A stretch of DNA of 64,000 nt from Dipteronia dyeriana (Eukaryota > Streptophyta > Magnoliopsida > Sapindales > Sapindaceae). Under the pieces are notes generated by a model that was not told the DNA's origin, searched no databases, and saw nothing but the letters and a program-made list of their open reading frames with translations. Both the position numbers and the translations under genes were made by a program. Positions 1 through 10,716 of the stretch are shown one piece after another (position 1 is the first letter of the stretch; each line of letters starts with the position of its first letter). The stretch spans positions 59,228,186 to 59,292,185 of the forward strand of contig CM065296.1 in NCBI GenBank assembly GCA_032871835.1. The letters are read 5' to 3'.

Positions 1-2298
1 TAAATAATAACTGGAATGGAAAACAATGGACTAGAACAACAAGTGTCACTACCAACAGAAGCAAAGCAAGTCTGAACCTACTCCTCGCAATCCAAGCCAT
101 TGTCGGTCTCAATGAAAAATTCACACAAAGCTGATACGATCTAACCCTTCATAAGTTGTCCAAAAAGAACAAAATTCTTCAAATAGCCCATTGTTATAAG
201 ACAGCAAAAAAACCTCTGTCCACTCCTTAGAGTCTAGCCTCTATACCAACAATGGTTTGACCAAGATTAGATGACACATAAATTTTCAACCCCAACAAAC
301 CCCTTTTCACCATCGTTCTACCTTAATTTCTTCTAAGACAGAAAAAATGAGGAGAAGAGATAAAAATATGGGCAATGAGCCCAACAGCCATAACTCTATG
401 ACATCAGCACTAAGTCCCCAAGCCCAAAGAAAGTCATCAAGAAAAGGATTCGTTTGAAATGGTAAGAATTCACTTTGAGCACAAAAAATGCAACACTTTG
501 AAGGTTACATATCTTGGATAGATAATTAAGATGCAGTCCTAAAGATCACAACAAATAAAGGATTAATTCACCACAACATAGCATTACGTATTGTCAACTT
601 AAAAGGATATGCTGCCATGAAAAAAAAAAAAAAAAAAACCTAACCAACTCAATAACCATCACCAAAATGTAGCAATGCAGAGAGGAAAAACAATCACCAA
701 CCTGAATTCCTCACTGAACATTTTTGTGATTCTTGAATACAAAGAGGATTTACTTCAGCAATATTTGCTTGACTGCTTTGTTGGATTTTGCTGAAAAATA
801 TTTGCTTATGCCTCTGAGACTCAATTGAAAGATCCAAAATATGCATTAAGAGACTTCTATTAGTTCACGGCTTAATCAACTACACGAGTTCCTCTCAAGT
901 ATCTATCAATTCTGAAAAAGTGGTTATATAATCATTGCAATGTCCCACTCGCTTAATCAACTACATGAGTTCTTCTCAAGTATCGAACAATTCTGAAAAA
1001 AAAAGTAGTTATATAATCATTGTCTTGTCCCATTCCCATAAGTTACATTACTATGTCATATAGTTCAATATATACAACCCCAACAAAAATCCCATTAGTA
1101 GATGACCACAACACTTTTGGAATCCGATGCTTAGAGAGGAAGCTAAGTCCCAAATAATAGTAACATAGAAAGCAAGGACTTAAAAGCTGACCACTTTGTG
1201 AGAGTAAGGTAGATCTATCCAACTCTTGTCAGCCACCTGATTCTCAATGACATCATATTCACATTCAATACGAGAACATTTTCCATCTATAAATCAAAGG
1301 TGCTGCTCTCAAACTCTGAAGGTAGCAATCCATACAGATTTAGAACAATTGTCATCCATTGAACATGGTCTAAAACTATATTACAACAAAATATACAAGA
1401 ACTATTAAAAAAAAAAAATGTCATATAATATAACCAACACAAAAGCCTAGATAAAATCACAAGAAATTAACCCTTAACTTATTTGATGACAAATAAAAAA
1501 ACTAAATTCACTAAGAATACTCTCTAAATTTTTCCAAAAACTAGAAAAAAAAAAGTAAAAATCAAATTAACTATACTTAATGTAACTTAATCACTTCTAA
1601 GTATTCTTGTGGAACAATTAATTGACTCACGTGACCAGATTGAACAGATTCATTTCTGTCATGTAACTATCTGTAAGGATTAGTTTTAGGCTAATGATTG
1701 ATTGAGTTGTATAAATTACCATTCACCAAAAATACTATACAATCAAGGTCCAAATATATCTAAATATCTAATACCACATATAGTGAGACATATCATCACA
1801 TATCCTCATGTTCTTTTTGGCATTTTTACTCTTCACCAAAGTACCTTAGACTTGGGATAATCATTCTACTAAAATCAGAAGTCTTGCGAGTGGGAAATCA
1901 TCATCCGATTACTCTGTCAAGTCATCAGGGTTAATGCTAGCTAGAGCTTCTTGCAAGCTCATACATAACATATTCTCTTTTCCAAATATTACCATAAATC
2001 CTGACAACATTCTCCTTACAGTTACTCTTAGCAACATGATTCAAGAAAGCCCCAGCTATTTTTAATAACTAAGAATCATGAGAGGCAACACAATCCATAT
2101 GTAAGGGGGAGCAGGATTGTATGATCCAACAAAAGCAACATAGTTCCAGAACATCACCACGGTATATACTATATGTTCCTAGTTTACTTGTCCAGCCAAA
2201 CACAATATAACATGATTTAAAGAGAAGCATATGCAAGAAGTGAATATATAACATAACAAATTTTAGATTAAAGCTTCACGTGTCTTCTTCACATACAC
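1..2298. other. No confident gene; probable intron or 3' flank of the R3H gene
   Basis: I see no recognisable gene here. The R3H gene is still open at its fourth exon, whose donor lies at 2298-2297, so this stretch is most simply intronic or holds unrecognised later exons. It contains an A-run of about 19 at 619-638 and an 81-bp direct duplication (871-1036). A few short minus-strand open stretches follow AG dinucleotides, for example just left of 2036 and just left of 1288, but I could not tie them to any family or join them in frame to exon 4. Confidence 0.4.
871..1036. repeat. 81-bp direct duplication, two diverged copies
   Basis: A unit beginning CTTAATCAACTACA at 871 recurs at 952 with several substitutions and a short A-run expansion. 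Each copy runs through the shared core GTTATATAATCATTG and ends near TGTCCCA. Only two copies are present and no coding role is visible. Confidence 0.75.
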
Positions 2299-2942
2299 TG
2301 ATGTCTCTGGGCACCGCTCCAAAACCAAGTGCCGTTCATCTCCTTCGCCAATAGATTCATGGGAAAATCTAGATTAATAATAAATAAATAAAAACCATCA
2401 CAACAATAAATTAAGGAACAAATAAGCAGGAATCATATCAGATTAACCGAAAACAAAATGAAAAATACCCAAATATATCTGCCAACCGATGCAACAGAAG
2501 ACGATTGTAGGGATTCATTGGTTCCAACTCAAGAACCCCATCTGCGCTGCGACCAAAATTGTTATTAATTTAAATTTGTACAAGTTCAAAACTTTAAAAC
2601 CAAAAACAAAACAAAACAAAAAACGCTTCATTGAGCAAATGTGCATATACCCATTATCATCTTGAAGGAAGTTAACCAGAGCCTCCTCCATTGAAAGTAC
2701 TAGATGCTTGCTTGGAAGATTGTCCTTCACCAGGTAAGCCAACTCCTCCACCTACAATTAAAATATTAACAACAAATCGCCAAAATAAACTACAATATCT
2801 AACTCAACTAGTTATAGTTTAAACTAAAAAAAAAAACATTGTAAATTAAGATTAGAAATCAGCAACCACAAGAATTGCGATAAAAAATTAACTAAGCAGA
2901 GAAGTAATTGAAACTCACCATAGCGAACTGGGTCAAGCTCAT
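2299..2942 (-). CDS. R3H-domain protein gene, 5' part (coding exons 1-4, continues off the left edge)
   Basis: Four exons join in one frame on the minus strand: 2942-2919 (start MSLTQFAM), 2751-2651, 2546-2469 and 2368-2299. Each junction has GT and AG ends: donor GTGAGT at 2918, acceptor at 2753-2752, donor GTATAT at 2650, acceptor at 2548-2547, donor GTATTT at 2468, acceptor at 2370-2369, donor GTGTAT at 2298. They total 273 nt, or 91 codons. Exon 2 carries VEELAYLVKDNLPSKHLVLS. Exons 3-4 carry LELEPMNPYNRLLLHRLADI and then FSHESIGEGDERHLVLERCP. The RLLLH step is the Arg-x3-His signature of R3H, a domain that binds single-stranded nucleic acid, and the sequence matches my memory of plant R3H proteins with a short N-terminus. 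Later exons are not seen. This is the only host gene I can support, and it is uninterrupted by transposons in the part visible. Family assignment is from memory, not a search. Confidence 0.88.
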
Positions 2943-3240
2943 TTTTTTAAAATGGTAACTGGTAATAGTAATAGTTATACTAAAACAAAGACCGTAGATT
3001 CGTGCAGAGAATAAGCGTGAGAGAGAGCAAATGTGATATTTTTCAGTGGCTTCTTGTTTGTTTTTATCATTTTTTTTTTCTGAGAAATTATTGAATAAAG
3101 AAGAAGAAGAAAAGGATAACTTCACGGGGGAAGTAAATTGACTAGTCACAAACCAATCTCCCCTCACTTCTTCCTTCTTTTCTACTCTATAATTTATTTT
3201 TATTTTATTTTTTTAAAGGATATATTGAATTGAGATTTTA
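2943..3240 (-). promoter_or_regulatory. 5' UTR and core promoter region of the R3H gene
   Basis: Reading leftward toward the start codon at 2942, this stretch is rich in GA and CT tracts (around 3010-3030 and 3095-3115), as is common in plant 5' UTRs. An AT-rich ATTATAGAG stretch near 3186-3194 could be a TATA element about 240 bp upstream of the start codon. The transcription start cannot be fixed from sequence. Confidence 0.35.
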
Positions 3241-4340
3241 ATAAATAATTTTGGATGGTAAAATTAAATAGATTTTTAGGATTTTAAAGACTGTTATGAT
3301 TATATGGATTTTAAGTTCCTCAATTTTAATTGATTTATTTCGTTGACAAACCACATTGGGGTTTATTGTGTAAGGATTGACTAGGTCTTCATTATGCATA
3401 TGATCAAGTTTCAGAGGGACTCTCAAGTACTTAAGCTCAAGAGTACTTCAAAACTAAAAACACTTGTGATTAACTCTTTGAAGAGATCTAGTTACACACA
3501 CACATCTCTTGCATTCTTATATTCCTTATCCTTTGTGTGTGTTTCTTTTAGGTGCATACTCATGGTATAAATCTTTCTTGTATACTTATTTATAATACAT
3601 CTTGTTTGATTTGCTTTAGGGTAGAAGTCCTTGCATTTTTTCTTCTTTGCATGCTCACCGATGTTGGTGCATTGTGAATTATCACAGCGGTATGATTCCA
3701 ATTGGTCACCGATGTGGCATCGTTGTGGGTGTGTTGTGAATTATCACAATGGTGTGTGTCCACTAGGTCACCATTGTAGCACCGCTGTTGGTGCACTGTG
3801 AATTATCACAACGATATGTGTCCAGTAGGTCATCGCTATCAAAACCGATGTGAGAGACATAACGGTACAAACAGCGGGCTTGGGTTGTTTTGTTCTTCGA
3901 TTTGGCTCACTGTTGTGTGACCGTTATAACCCTCACAACGGTAAGCACAGTGGTCTTGCCTTGATTTGCCAAAACACAACCGTTTCATTTGACTTCCTAT
4001 ATATTCTCTTCTCTCTCATTTCGTTTTTGTGAGTCCTATAAGCCATTTTTGAGAGACCAAGCTTTCCTTAAAATAGAGAGACTCCCAAATACTCACTTTT
4101 ACTCAACCAAACACTTCTCATGAGCATCTAGCATCATCCAAGTATGAGTCTTCTTGTTTTCTTTGACTAGATAATTTATACATGCCCTAGAATATTTTAT
4201 TTCGCTCTTATGACATATTTGCCTAGGATTATCAATTATTTGTTGATTAAATGCTTATTTACTTGCTTAATGTTGTTTCTAACATGTTTGAGACATTGGA
4301 TGTTTGTTGAGTTTAGTTTTCATTGATAGCTAGCATTTAG
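3241..4340. other. Intergenic stretch upstream of the R3H gene, with minisatellite
   Basis: No gene is recognisable. It holds the 62-bp minisatellite at 3650-3845. After it comes a stretch with a TATATATTC box near 3998 followed by a CT-rich tract that looks like a plant promoter or LTR leader, but no convincing ORF follows before element F begins at 4341. The origin of this sequence is unclear. Confidence 0.4.
3650..3845. repeat. Minisatellite, about three copies of a 62-bp unit
   Basis: The core GTGAATTATCAC begins at 3674, 3736 and 3798, exactly 62 bp apart. Each unit also contains GGTCA and a CCGATG- or CCATTG-like start. Copies 2 and 3 align without gaps; the first is slightly diverged. 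GC content is higher than in the flanks. Confidence 0.85.
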
Positions 4341-5984
4341 TGTTTGGGGTTTTTCCCTAAAGCTTGTAATATGAAAATGATGATAAATTATAAATAAAAG
4401 AAGTAGTCTTTTCATTCTAATTATATGTCTCATACTTTTATATCATATGTGCTTAACATCTAAGATTACGTTGTAATCTCAAACTGAGTGTATGAGTATC
4501 ATATACAGAGGAATTCAGTTTGAGACGTGCAATCTAAAGAGTCCGTAGAGAGAAAATAAAGTTGGATAATTTATTTGTGGTTATTCTACAGATGTGGTCT
4601 ACTCCGTAATGTAATCTCAAACTGAGTATATGAATGTCATATCCTAGACTACTCATATGGTGATATGAGAATGAGGGCACCTTATATAATGTGAGCCACG
4701 ATCTATATGAATCTCTCACAAATATATGATATATGAAGAGATTCACATATATCGACAAATGATGGTTGTATATGGGTGATCTTAATCATAAGTGTCTTAC
4801 TGGCTCTTTCAGGTTAGATCGTGGATTTTTATTTATCATGGGTGAGATCAGAGTAGCATTCCTAGTCAATTACTTCGTATGTTGGAATCGCGGTTTGGCT
4901 TGTGGGTGGGAAAGTCTGTACACAATAGTGAAATCTACTCTTATTGTGAGAAGTAGATAGTAGTTCTCTTAAATTTTTGATTTGAGGCTTGAACAATTAA
5001 GAGCGTTCTCCTTCTTCCGTAAAGGAATGAAGGATATAATTGTTCATCAAAGAATCACTGGTACTTAATGAAAAAGATATAATTAGAGGGTTATAACGGA
5101 TTTTATGACCCAACTTTAATTATGAACTTCTTGTAGAGGACCATACCATATGTAATAGCTATATCGATAGACATTGAGTTTTTGGTTTGTGTAAAAACAT
5201 TTACAGTTACGAGAGTGCACCCTCGGATTTTTAGTAGAGTAACACCGAGGTCAATAATCATGAAATAAATGATGTGATTAATTAAATGATGTGATTATTC
5301 AAATAATAAATTAATAATTAAATATATTAAATAATGTGATTATTTAATTGTATTAATTATTTTATGGAGGTCAAGGGTTCGAACCAAGACCAAAGCAAAG
5401 ATATAAAATAATATTGATTATTTAATATTTAGCAAGTCATGGGTTCAAGTCTTGGTGATATAATTGAATTAAATAGGATTTAGAATCCTATTTAATCTAG
5501 GTCACTTGTAACCCTATCATGATTTTATATAGATATAATATATCAAGATATTAGTTTTTTGATATTGATAATTAAAATACTATTATATCTTATCTTGTTA
5601 TCAAAAATTAATAAAACTCTTATTAAAGTAATAGAGAATTTTTTGTGGAAAACGATATACGTTGAAATAAAAAAGAAGAAAAAAAAAGAAAGTAGGGATG
5701 CAGCCAACTAGAAAATTTAAAAGAAAAAAAAGTTTTTTTTCTTATCGTTGACATAGGGTGACCGAACCTCTCCTACACAAGGCAAGTGTTATTTTGTGTA
5801 TCTTTTTCTACCTTTATTCCACCTCTTGAAGCCCGTGACGCCCTCACACGCAGTTGTCGAAACTTAATAAATAGCATGAAAGGTCTGGTGGTATAAATCG
5901 GAAAGCTATATCAAAAAGTGAAAGAACGAAGGAGTTACCCTATAGGTCTGTTTTCAAATCCGACCTAGTTTATTCGTATATAAC
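4341..5984 (+). repeat. Element F: diverged Copia 5' LTR, left part (outermost layer)
   Basis: The LTR opens TGTTTGGGGTTTTTCCC and is a distant relative of the family-1 LTRs, sharing the opening, the stretch around 4757-4950 (AGGTTAGATCGTGG, CGGTTTGGCTTGTGG, GTACACAATAG) and the region near 5830-5940. It stops at 5984, where element B begins, and resumes after B at 63230. The two parts total about 1.73 kb. The matching 3' LTR lies outside the window, so its target duplication cannot be checked. Confidence 0.75.
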
Positions 5985-6869
5985 TGTTGGAACCCTATTC
6001 ACCGGTCACACCTCGGAACTAGGTTTTAATTTTTTTTAATACAGATCATAAACTATCTGGGACTAGTGAACTTTGGATCGTAATTTTAACGGAACTAATA
6101 CATATCAATTAATGCAATAATAAATAAATATGTTTATACAAGAAATTGTAATCAATATATTTAGAAGAAGAAAATAAAATCATACCAACATTTGGAGGCT
6201 CCTTCACTTTTCGATATGCTCTTGGTCTGTACCACTGATCTTTCTCGCTATGTCCCAGAATTGATAACTGCGTGTGGACGCGTCACGGTCTCAGAAACTT
6301 GAAGAATGATGTACAGAAGAAGCACAAAATAAACCTTTTATTTTTTTTCTTTTGACTACCTGTTCAACACTTGAACAACCTTTTCTTTTAAATTCTCTCA
6401 CGCACACACCTTTGCACAATCTAAGTCAACGGTGCTTGTGTATTAGTGTGTATATCTCACACACGTAGCCATTGCATCTCATGCAGAAAACAATTTGAAT
6501 TGATGTGTGTCTTTTAAAGAAGTTTCACACTAGTACAAAAACTCACTTAAACAAAAAAACACACTTGCATGCACTACACGCACACACTTGCACCAACAAT
6601 TGATGCGTTTTGCTCTCTGGTTTTGATTTTGTTTTGATTTTGTTTGATATCTTCCTTTTAATCAAAACTTTGATTCCCTTTTTTTAAATATAATATATAT
6701 CACATATATATTTAACTTTTAGAAAATCTGATAAAATCTTTATTTGATTTTCAAAAACTTTCAAATAAAAAATATCTCATATCTTTTATTTAAAAATAAT
6801 TAAAAAATTAATTTTGAATTTAAACATTTTAAATTCAATTTCAAATATTTAATAAAATAAAATAATCAT
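5985..6869 (-). repeat. Element B 3' LTR, distal part
   Basis: It begins TGTTGGAACCCTATTCACCGG, the same terminus as the B 5' LTR at 61142 except TGTT for TGAT. It is cut at 6869 by element G, whose target duplication ATCAT lies at 6865-6869 and 28568-28572. The LTR continues at 28573. Confidence 0.88.
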
Positions 6870-7725
6870 TGTTGACGTCGATTCCTTGATATTCAAGAAA
6901 GTCAACAGTGTTGGATTTGGTAATGACCTGTTAAAAGAGAAAGTGAAAAACAATGCAATTGATATGTTAGTGACACAAGTTTAGATGGTAAAACTCTGAT
7001 AGTCGGAGAAACGTTCACGGGTGGTTGAATGACCAACCAAGCCAAATCCACTATTGAATAATCAGTTACACCACTAGATCTCTCATTTTTATCTCTTACA
7101 GTGATTTCTTCTCTATTCTGTTTACCGTCTTGCCTATCTTTTTTTCTATTTATACATGCATAGAACCCTAATCCGTGTTGTACAAGTGAAAGAAACTGTA
7201 TTTAATTAAGACTGGTTGCTTGGAGAAGTCGTTTGTCTTCTTTCCTGTTTATGAGATCTTATGGGTCGAGTATGGATCTTCATGGGATTCTAGTGGCACA
7301 ATTCGTTTAGTACTTATTTCCTTATCGGTGTACAGTTTTCTAGAAGAATAGAGTTATTACTTAACTTGGACTCGCTTCCTGTTTGGTGTTTTATCCTTCT
7401 AGAAGCTTTCGAAACTCTTTCCTCATTTGATATGGGGGATGAAATACAGATATTTGCGTACCAGAGTATGATTCTAGATTCTTTCTTAGGCTTATTCATG
7501 TACATGGATCGAGTATCGAACATCTTTATTCGGGCTTTTTGTGTTGTCCCAAGTAGAACATAATCTGCCGAGTACCCATATTCTGGCTTACTCGGGTTCT
7601 AGTTCCTTAGAAATGTCACGGATAATGTCTTTTAGATGCCAGCTCGGATGCTCATCTAGCAATCTCTTTAGGGAATTGTCTTACCTGTTAGTGGAGTGTA
7701 CATCCAATAAAATATACATATAACA
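6870..7725 (-). repeat. Element G 3' LTR
   Basis: It matches the right-hand LTR at 27680-28567 along its length, from TGTTGACGTCGATT to AATATACATATAACA. It is about 32 bp shorter, mainly from a missing segment near 7150 (present at 27955-27990). Confidence 0.9.
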
Positions 7726-7740
7726 ATACCCCCTTAAAAT
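7726..7740 (-). other. Element G polypurine tract
   Basis: Directly inside the 3' LTR the minus strand reads TTTTAAGGGGGTAT, a purine run in the position of the plus-strand primer. It fixes the element's orientation as minus. Confidence 0.75.
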
Positions 7741-8288
7741 ACTTTTGTCAAGTAGAATTAATTTTGGCAGAAATATTTTAACCGCTTGGAATTCCGACTA
7801 GCTTTTGTTTTGCCCTTCATTAATGCCTTATTAAATATGGATTATAATCCTTAAATCAATTTGCAACATTTATGACGTGTCTTAATGGCAACCATGTATG
7901 TGCAATTTGTCTCTTCACGCGAGATCCCAATGATTGCAACGTTTTGAAATCTTGATGGCTTGATCTGTTCTTTCCACGACACGTGTCCTTTAATCACTTG
8001 GTTACTCTGATAAAATTTATGAGATAAGACCTGTTGATTATCTGGTACGCCTTGCGTCACTGAACGTTCCTTCTATCCTTTCAATTTTTCCCGCTTCTCA
8101 AAACCTTAGGGTTTCGCGTCTTTTGGTCATTGAGTGATTTATTTAAACTGAAAGGGGTTGTTCTTATCGTTCATTTTCTTAGCAAAAGGTAAATACCTAG
8201 ACTCTCGTATTTCGTGCTAATTCGTCTTGGTTCTTCATCGAAGATTTTTTTTTTAGTTTATCTGCGTCTACTTTTAAGGTCAGTTCTC
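7741..8288 (+). promoter_or_regulatory. Region upstream of the antisense ORF of element G
   Basis: About 550 bp lie between the purine tract and the ATG of the antisense ORF. No ORF of note is seen on either strand. If the antisense ORF is transcribed on its own, its promoter must lie here or in the LTR. A TTTATTTAAAC stretch near 8140 is the only AT-rich box close to the ATG. This is inference only. Confidence 0.25.
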
Positions 8289-10716
8289 ATGGATCCTATT
8301 GAATGCCACCGTCTTTTTGTTATGGCTTTCGACATGCTTGAGCATGGTGACACTCAATTAGCTTCTTGTATTCATAAATTATTGGGGAAATCACCTTCTA
8401 ATCAGCCTTATTTTCTAAATATTGATCTTTTCGGGCTTTATTCTGATGTCATTTTCAGTTCTAGCTCTGAATCTTCTTCCAGCCCTGAGTCTTTCATTTC
8501 TGATCATCACAAGGTTCTTTCACCATCTAGGATGGGAAAGCATTGAAGTAATTGCTCGGTTCGTAAACATGGTTCAAACGACGTTTTGATTGGGAGGCAA
8601 GTAATTAATGAGAATGATGTTGAAGAAGAGCACAGTGCCTCTCAAATTCTCTTCTCTCTTGATTGTCCGAGTGCATATGATGTCGAACCGAACATGGTCG
8701 GGGAAGCAGAGATCGAGAAATATCATACTCAATTTGATCTGGATGACTCGGTTTTTATTGTTCCTGCTGGAAATAGGGCTGCATGGAACCCTCCTCCGGG
8801 TATGGTAGCAGTTTATGGATATAAGCTCTACTATGGTGTGACTTTTCCTCTTCGGCCTTTCATTGTCTGGTTCCTCGCTGAGGCAGGGATTACTCCGGCC
8901 CAACTAGCCCCGAACAACTATAGGTTCCTGATGTGTATGTGGCATATGTGGAGCAGGATGAATTTGCCACCACCCTCTCCTCATGAAATTAGACATTTTT
9001 ATACTCTAAGGCAATCTGGTCAGATTGGGACTTACTTTCTTCAATCCAGCCAGTCAGATAGCTGGATTCCTAAGAGGACGAAGGTGAACCGAAGAGTCGA
9101 TATCTCCTCGGACATTAAGAAGAAAGGTTTTGTATGGGGTTTTCCTACCTCCAATAAGTACTGAAAAAATATCTGGTTTTTTACCGGAGGAAACTAGGGA
9201 CACGAGATCGAGCTCTCAGCCGGGGAAAACCGAGAAGTATTAAAGGTTCCTCATTTTTTTTACTCTCCTGCTCGCTGGATCAAGTCGCTGCCAGTCTTCA
9301 CTGATACCAAGTTGAGTAACCTTGCTCGGGTGGCTGTGCGTACTTTGGAGAAGAGGAGTAGGTTCTATTTTTTTTTATGAGAAGAACATGATAGCTCTCG
9401 GCTTTTTTACTCAGATTTCAGCTTATCGCAGACATTACATTTGGGATTTTTCTCGTTGCTTTTACTTTGTTGCTTTTCACCGTGCCTCTTTAACTCTTAT
9501 TTTTTTAATTCATTGTATGATATGGATGTCGTCTTTGACGCCCAATTCCGCTTAGTGAAAAAAAATATTCAGACGAGTCGTAAAGAGATTCTCGTCAAAA
9601 CGAAGGGATTGTTTCACCTAATGATGAATCAAATGAAGATTCCGAGGAGGTAGATGAATATGTTCCTGAATATATTCTCAAAAAGGTCGTCTAGCCAACC
9701 GTGGGGGAATCAAGCTGTCTGAGTGGCCCTATGGGACTTGATAGTGACCAAAGGGTGTCTGAGGATGAAGACATGCAGGAAGAGCATCTTGGTGGTATAA
9801 CATCTGATGATCCTAGTTCGATAGGTGAAGGATGTAGAAACCCCCCTACTAAACAAGTTTGCCATCTCCCTAATCTTTTTGAATTTTTTTCAAGATATCA
9901 CGGAGGATCAGATAGATCCTGCAGCTGATCTCGGCTTCCATTGTACTCGGGCAGAGAGGAGGAAGGCAGTTGATTCTCATGTTCTACCTCTTCTAAAAAT
10001 TCCCTGAGTGGTTTCGTTCATCTAGTCGAGAGATGAAGATGCTGACATTAGGGGTTCCCCGAGTGCTCAAGTAATGAGACCTCTAGGAAAAGAGGAACCT
10101 CCAAAAAATTTGAACAAAGGAGATTATTTTCCCCCTGATGTTGAGGATATAGAAGTGGGATCCTCGGGAAACCCTACGTGTCCCACCCCCCAGGATATAC
10201 TGAGAACGTTGTCATCCGGTCGAGATTTTATTGGTGACGACCATTAGAGTCGCTTCAGGAATGGTTCTCTTATGGAGCGTCTTCACAACATTTTTAATAG
10301 TGCGACTTATGTAAGTCTTCTGTCCCAAACTTCGTCTTAATATGCCTTAATTTAGATTTTTAACTTACTTCCCCACAAGTAGTTACTGAGTTTATTCAGA
10401 TGCAACAACATAAAGCTAATCGGATTAGGAGTCTTGAAGCCCAGTTAAAGAAGGATGAGGATAACCGTGCTCAAATTGAGGCGGCATGTCAAAAGGAAGC
10501 GAGTTCTGCCCAGAAGTTTACCGATCATTGTTTTGCGAGACAGATGGAGGCCGAGGAGAGAACCTCTGCTGCGAAAGAGAGAGCTAAATCTTTGGAAGAC
10601 TCGCTCTCCGTTACCCAAGGGTCAATGCTTCGGGTCGAGCAAGAGGCTGAACAAGTAAAGTCTTCTTATGAGGGCAAGATTGAAGATCTTGAGCGCCATG
10701 CTTTGACGGTTAAATT
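8289..10716 (+). pseudogene. Antisense ORF of the Tat element (PF04195-like), part 1
   Basis: This ORF runs opposite to gag-pol. It opens at 8289 with MDPIECHRLFVMAF, crosses TGA at 8544-8546, and continues in the same frame to TGA at 9162-9164 and TAG at 9195-9197. The section FPLRPFIVWFLAEAGITPAQ followed by LAPNNYRFLMCMWHMW is the signature I know from the plant 'putative gypsy type transposon' domain (Pfam Transposase_28, PF04195). Coding resumes at 10400 with a Glu/Lys/Ala-rich stretch (RIRSLEAQLKKDEDNRAQIE) that looks coiled-coil. GTAAGT at 10311 may be an intron donor, but I could not find an in-frame acceptor. The frame is cut at 10716 by element A and continues at 20498. The function of such ORFs is not established; a DNA-binding or structural role is only a guess. 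Confidence 0.8.
9165..10399 (+). other. Decayed middle of the antisense ORF
   Basis: The frame of the first part can be followed to about 9378 with one more stop (TAG at 9195). Beyond that, frames change: 9701-9928 is open in another frame with acidic Ser/Glu/Asp-rich content. Introns or frameshifts would explain this. No other feature is seen. Confidence 0.5.

Noticed and set aside
1250..2260. Exon-like minus-strand stretches near 1170-1290 and 1925-2035
   Set aside because: Open for only 35-40 codons, not assignable to any family and not joinable in frame to R3H exon 4 with confidence; kept as unannotated.
5365..5460. GGTTCGAACC- and GGGTTCAAGTC-like stretches resembling a tRNA B box
   Set aside because: No A box at the right distance, no cloverleaf and no anticodon arm; they lie within the element F LTR.
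10311..10382. Intron with donor GTAAGT at 10311 in the antisense ORF
   Set aside because: The nearby AG acceptors give a stop or the wrong frame, so it is not annotated.
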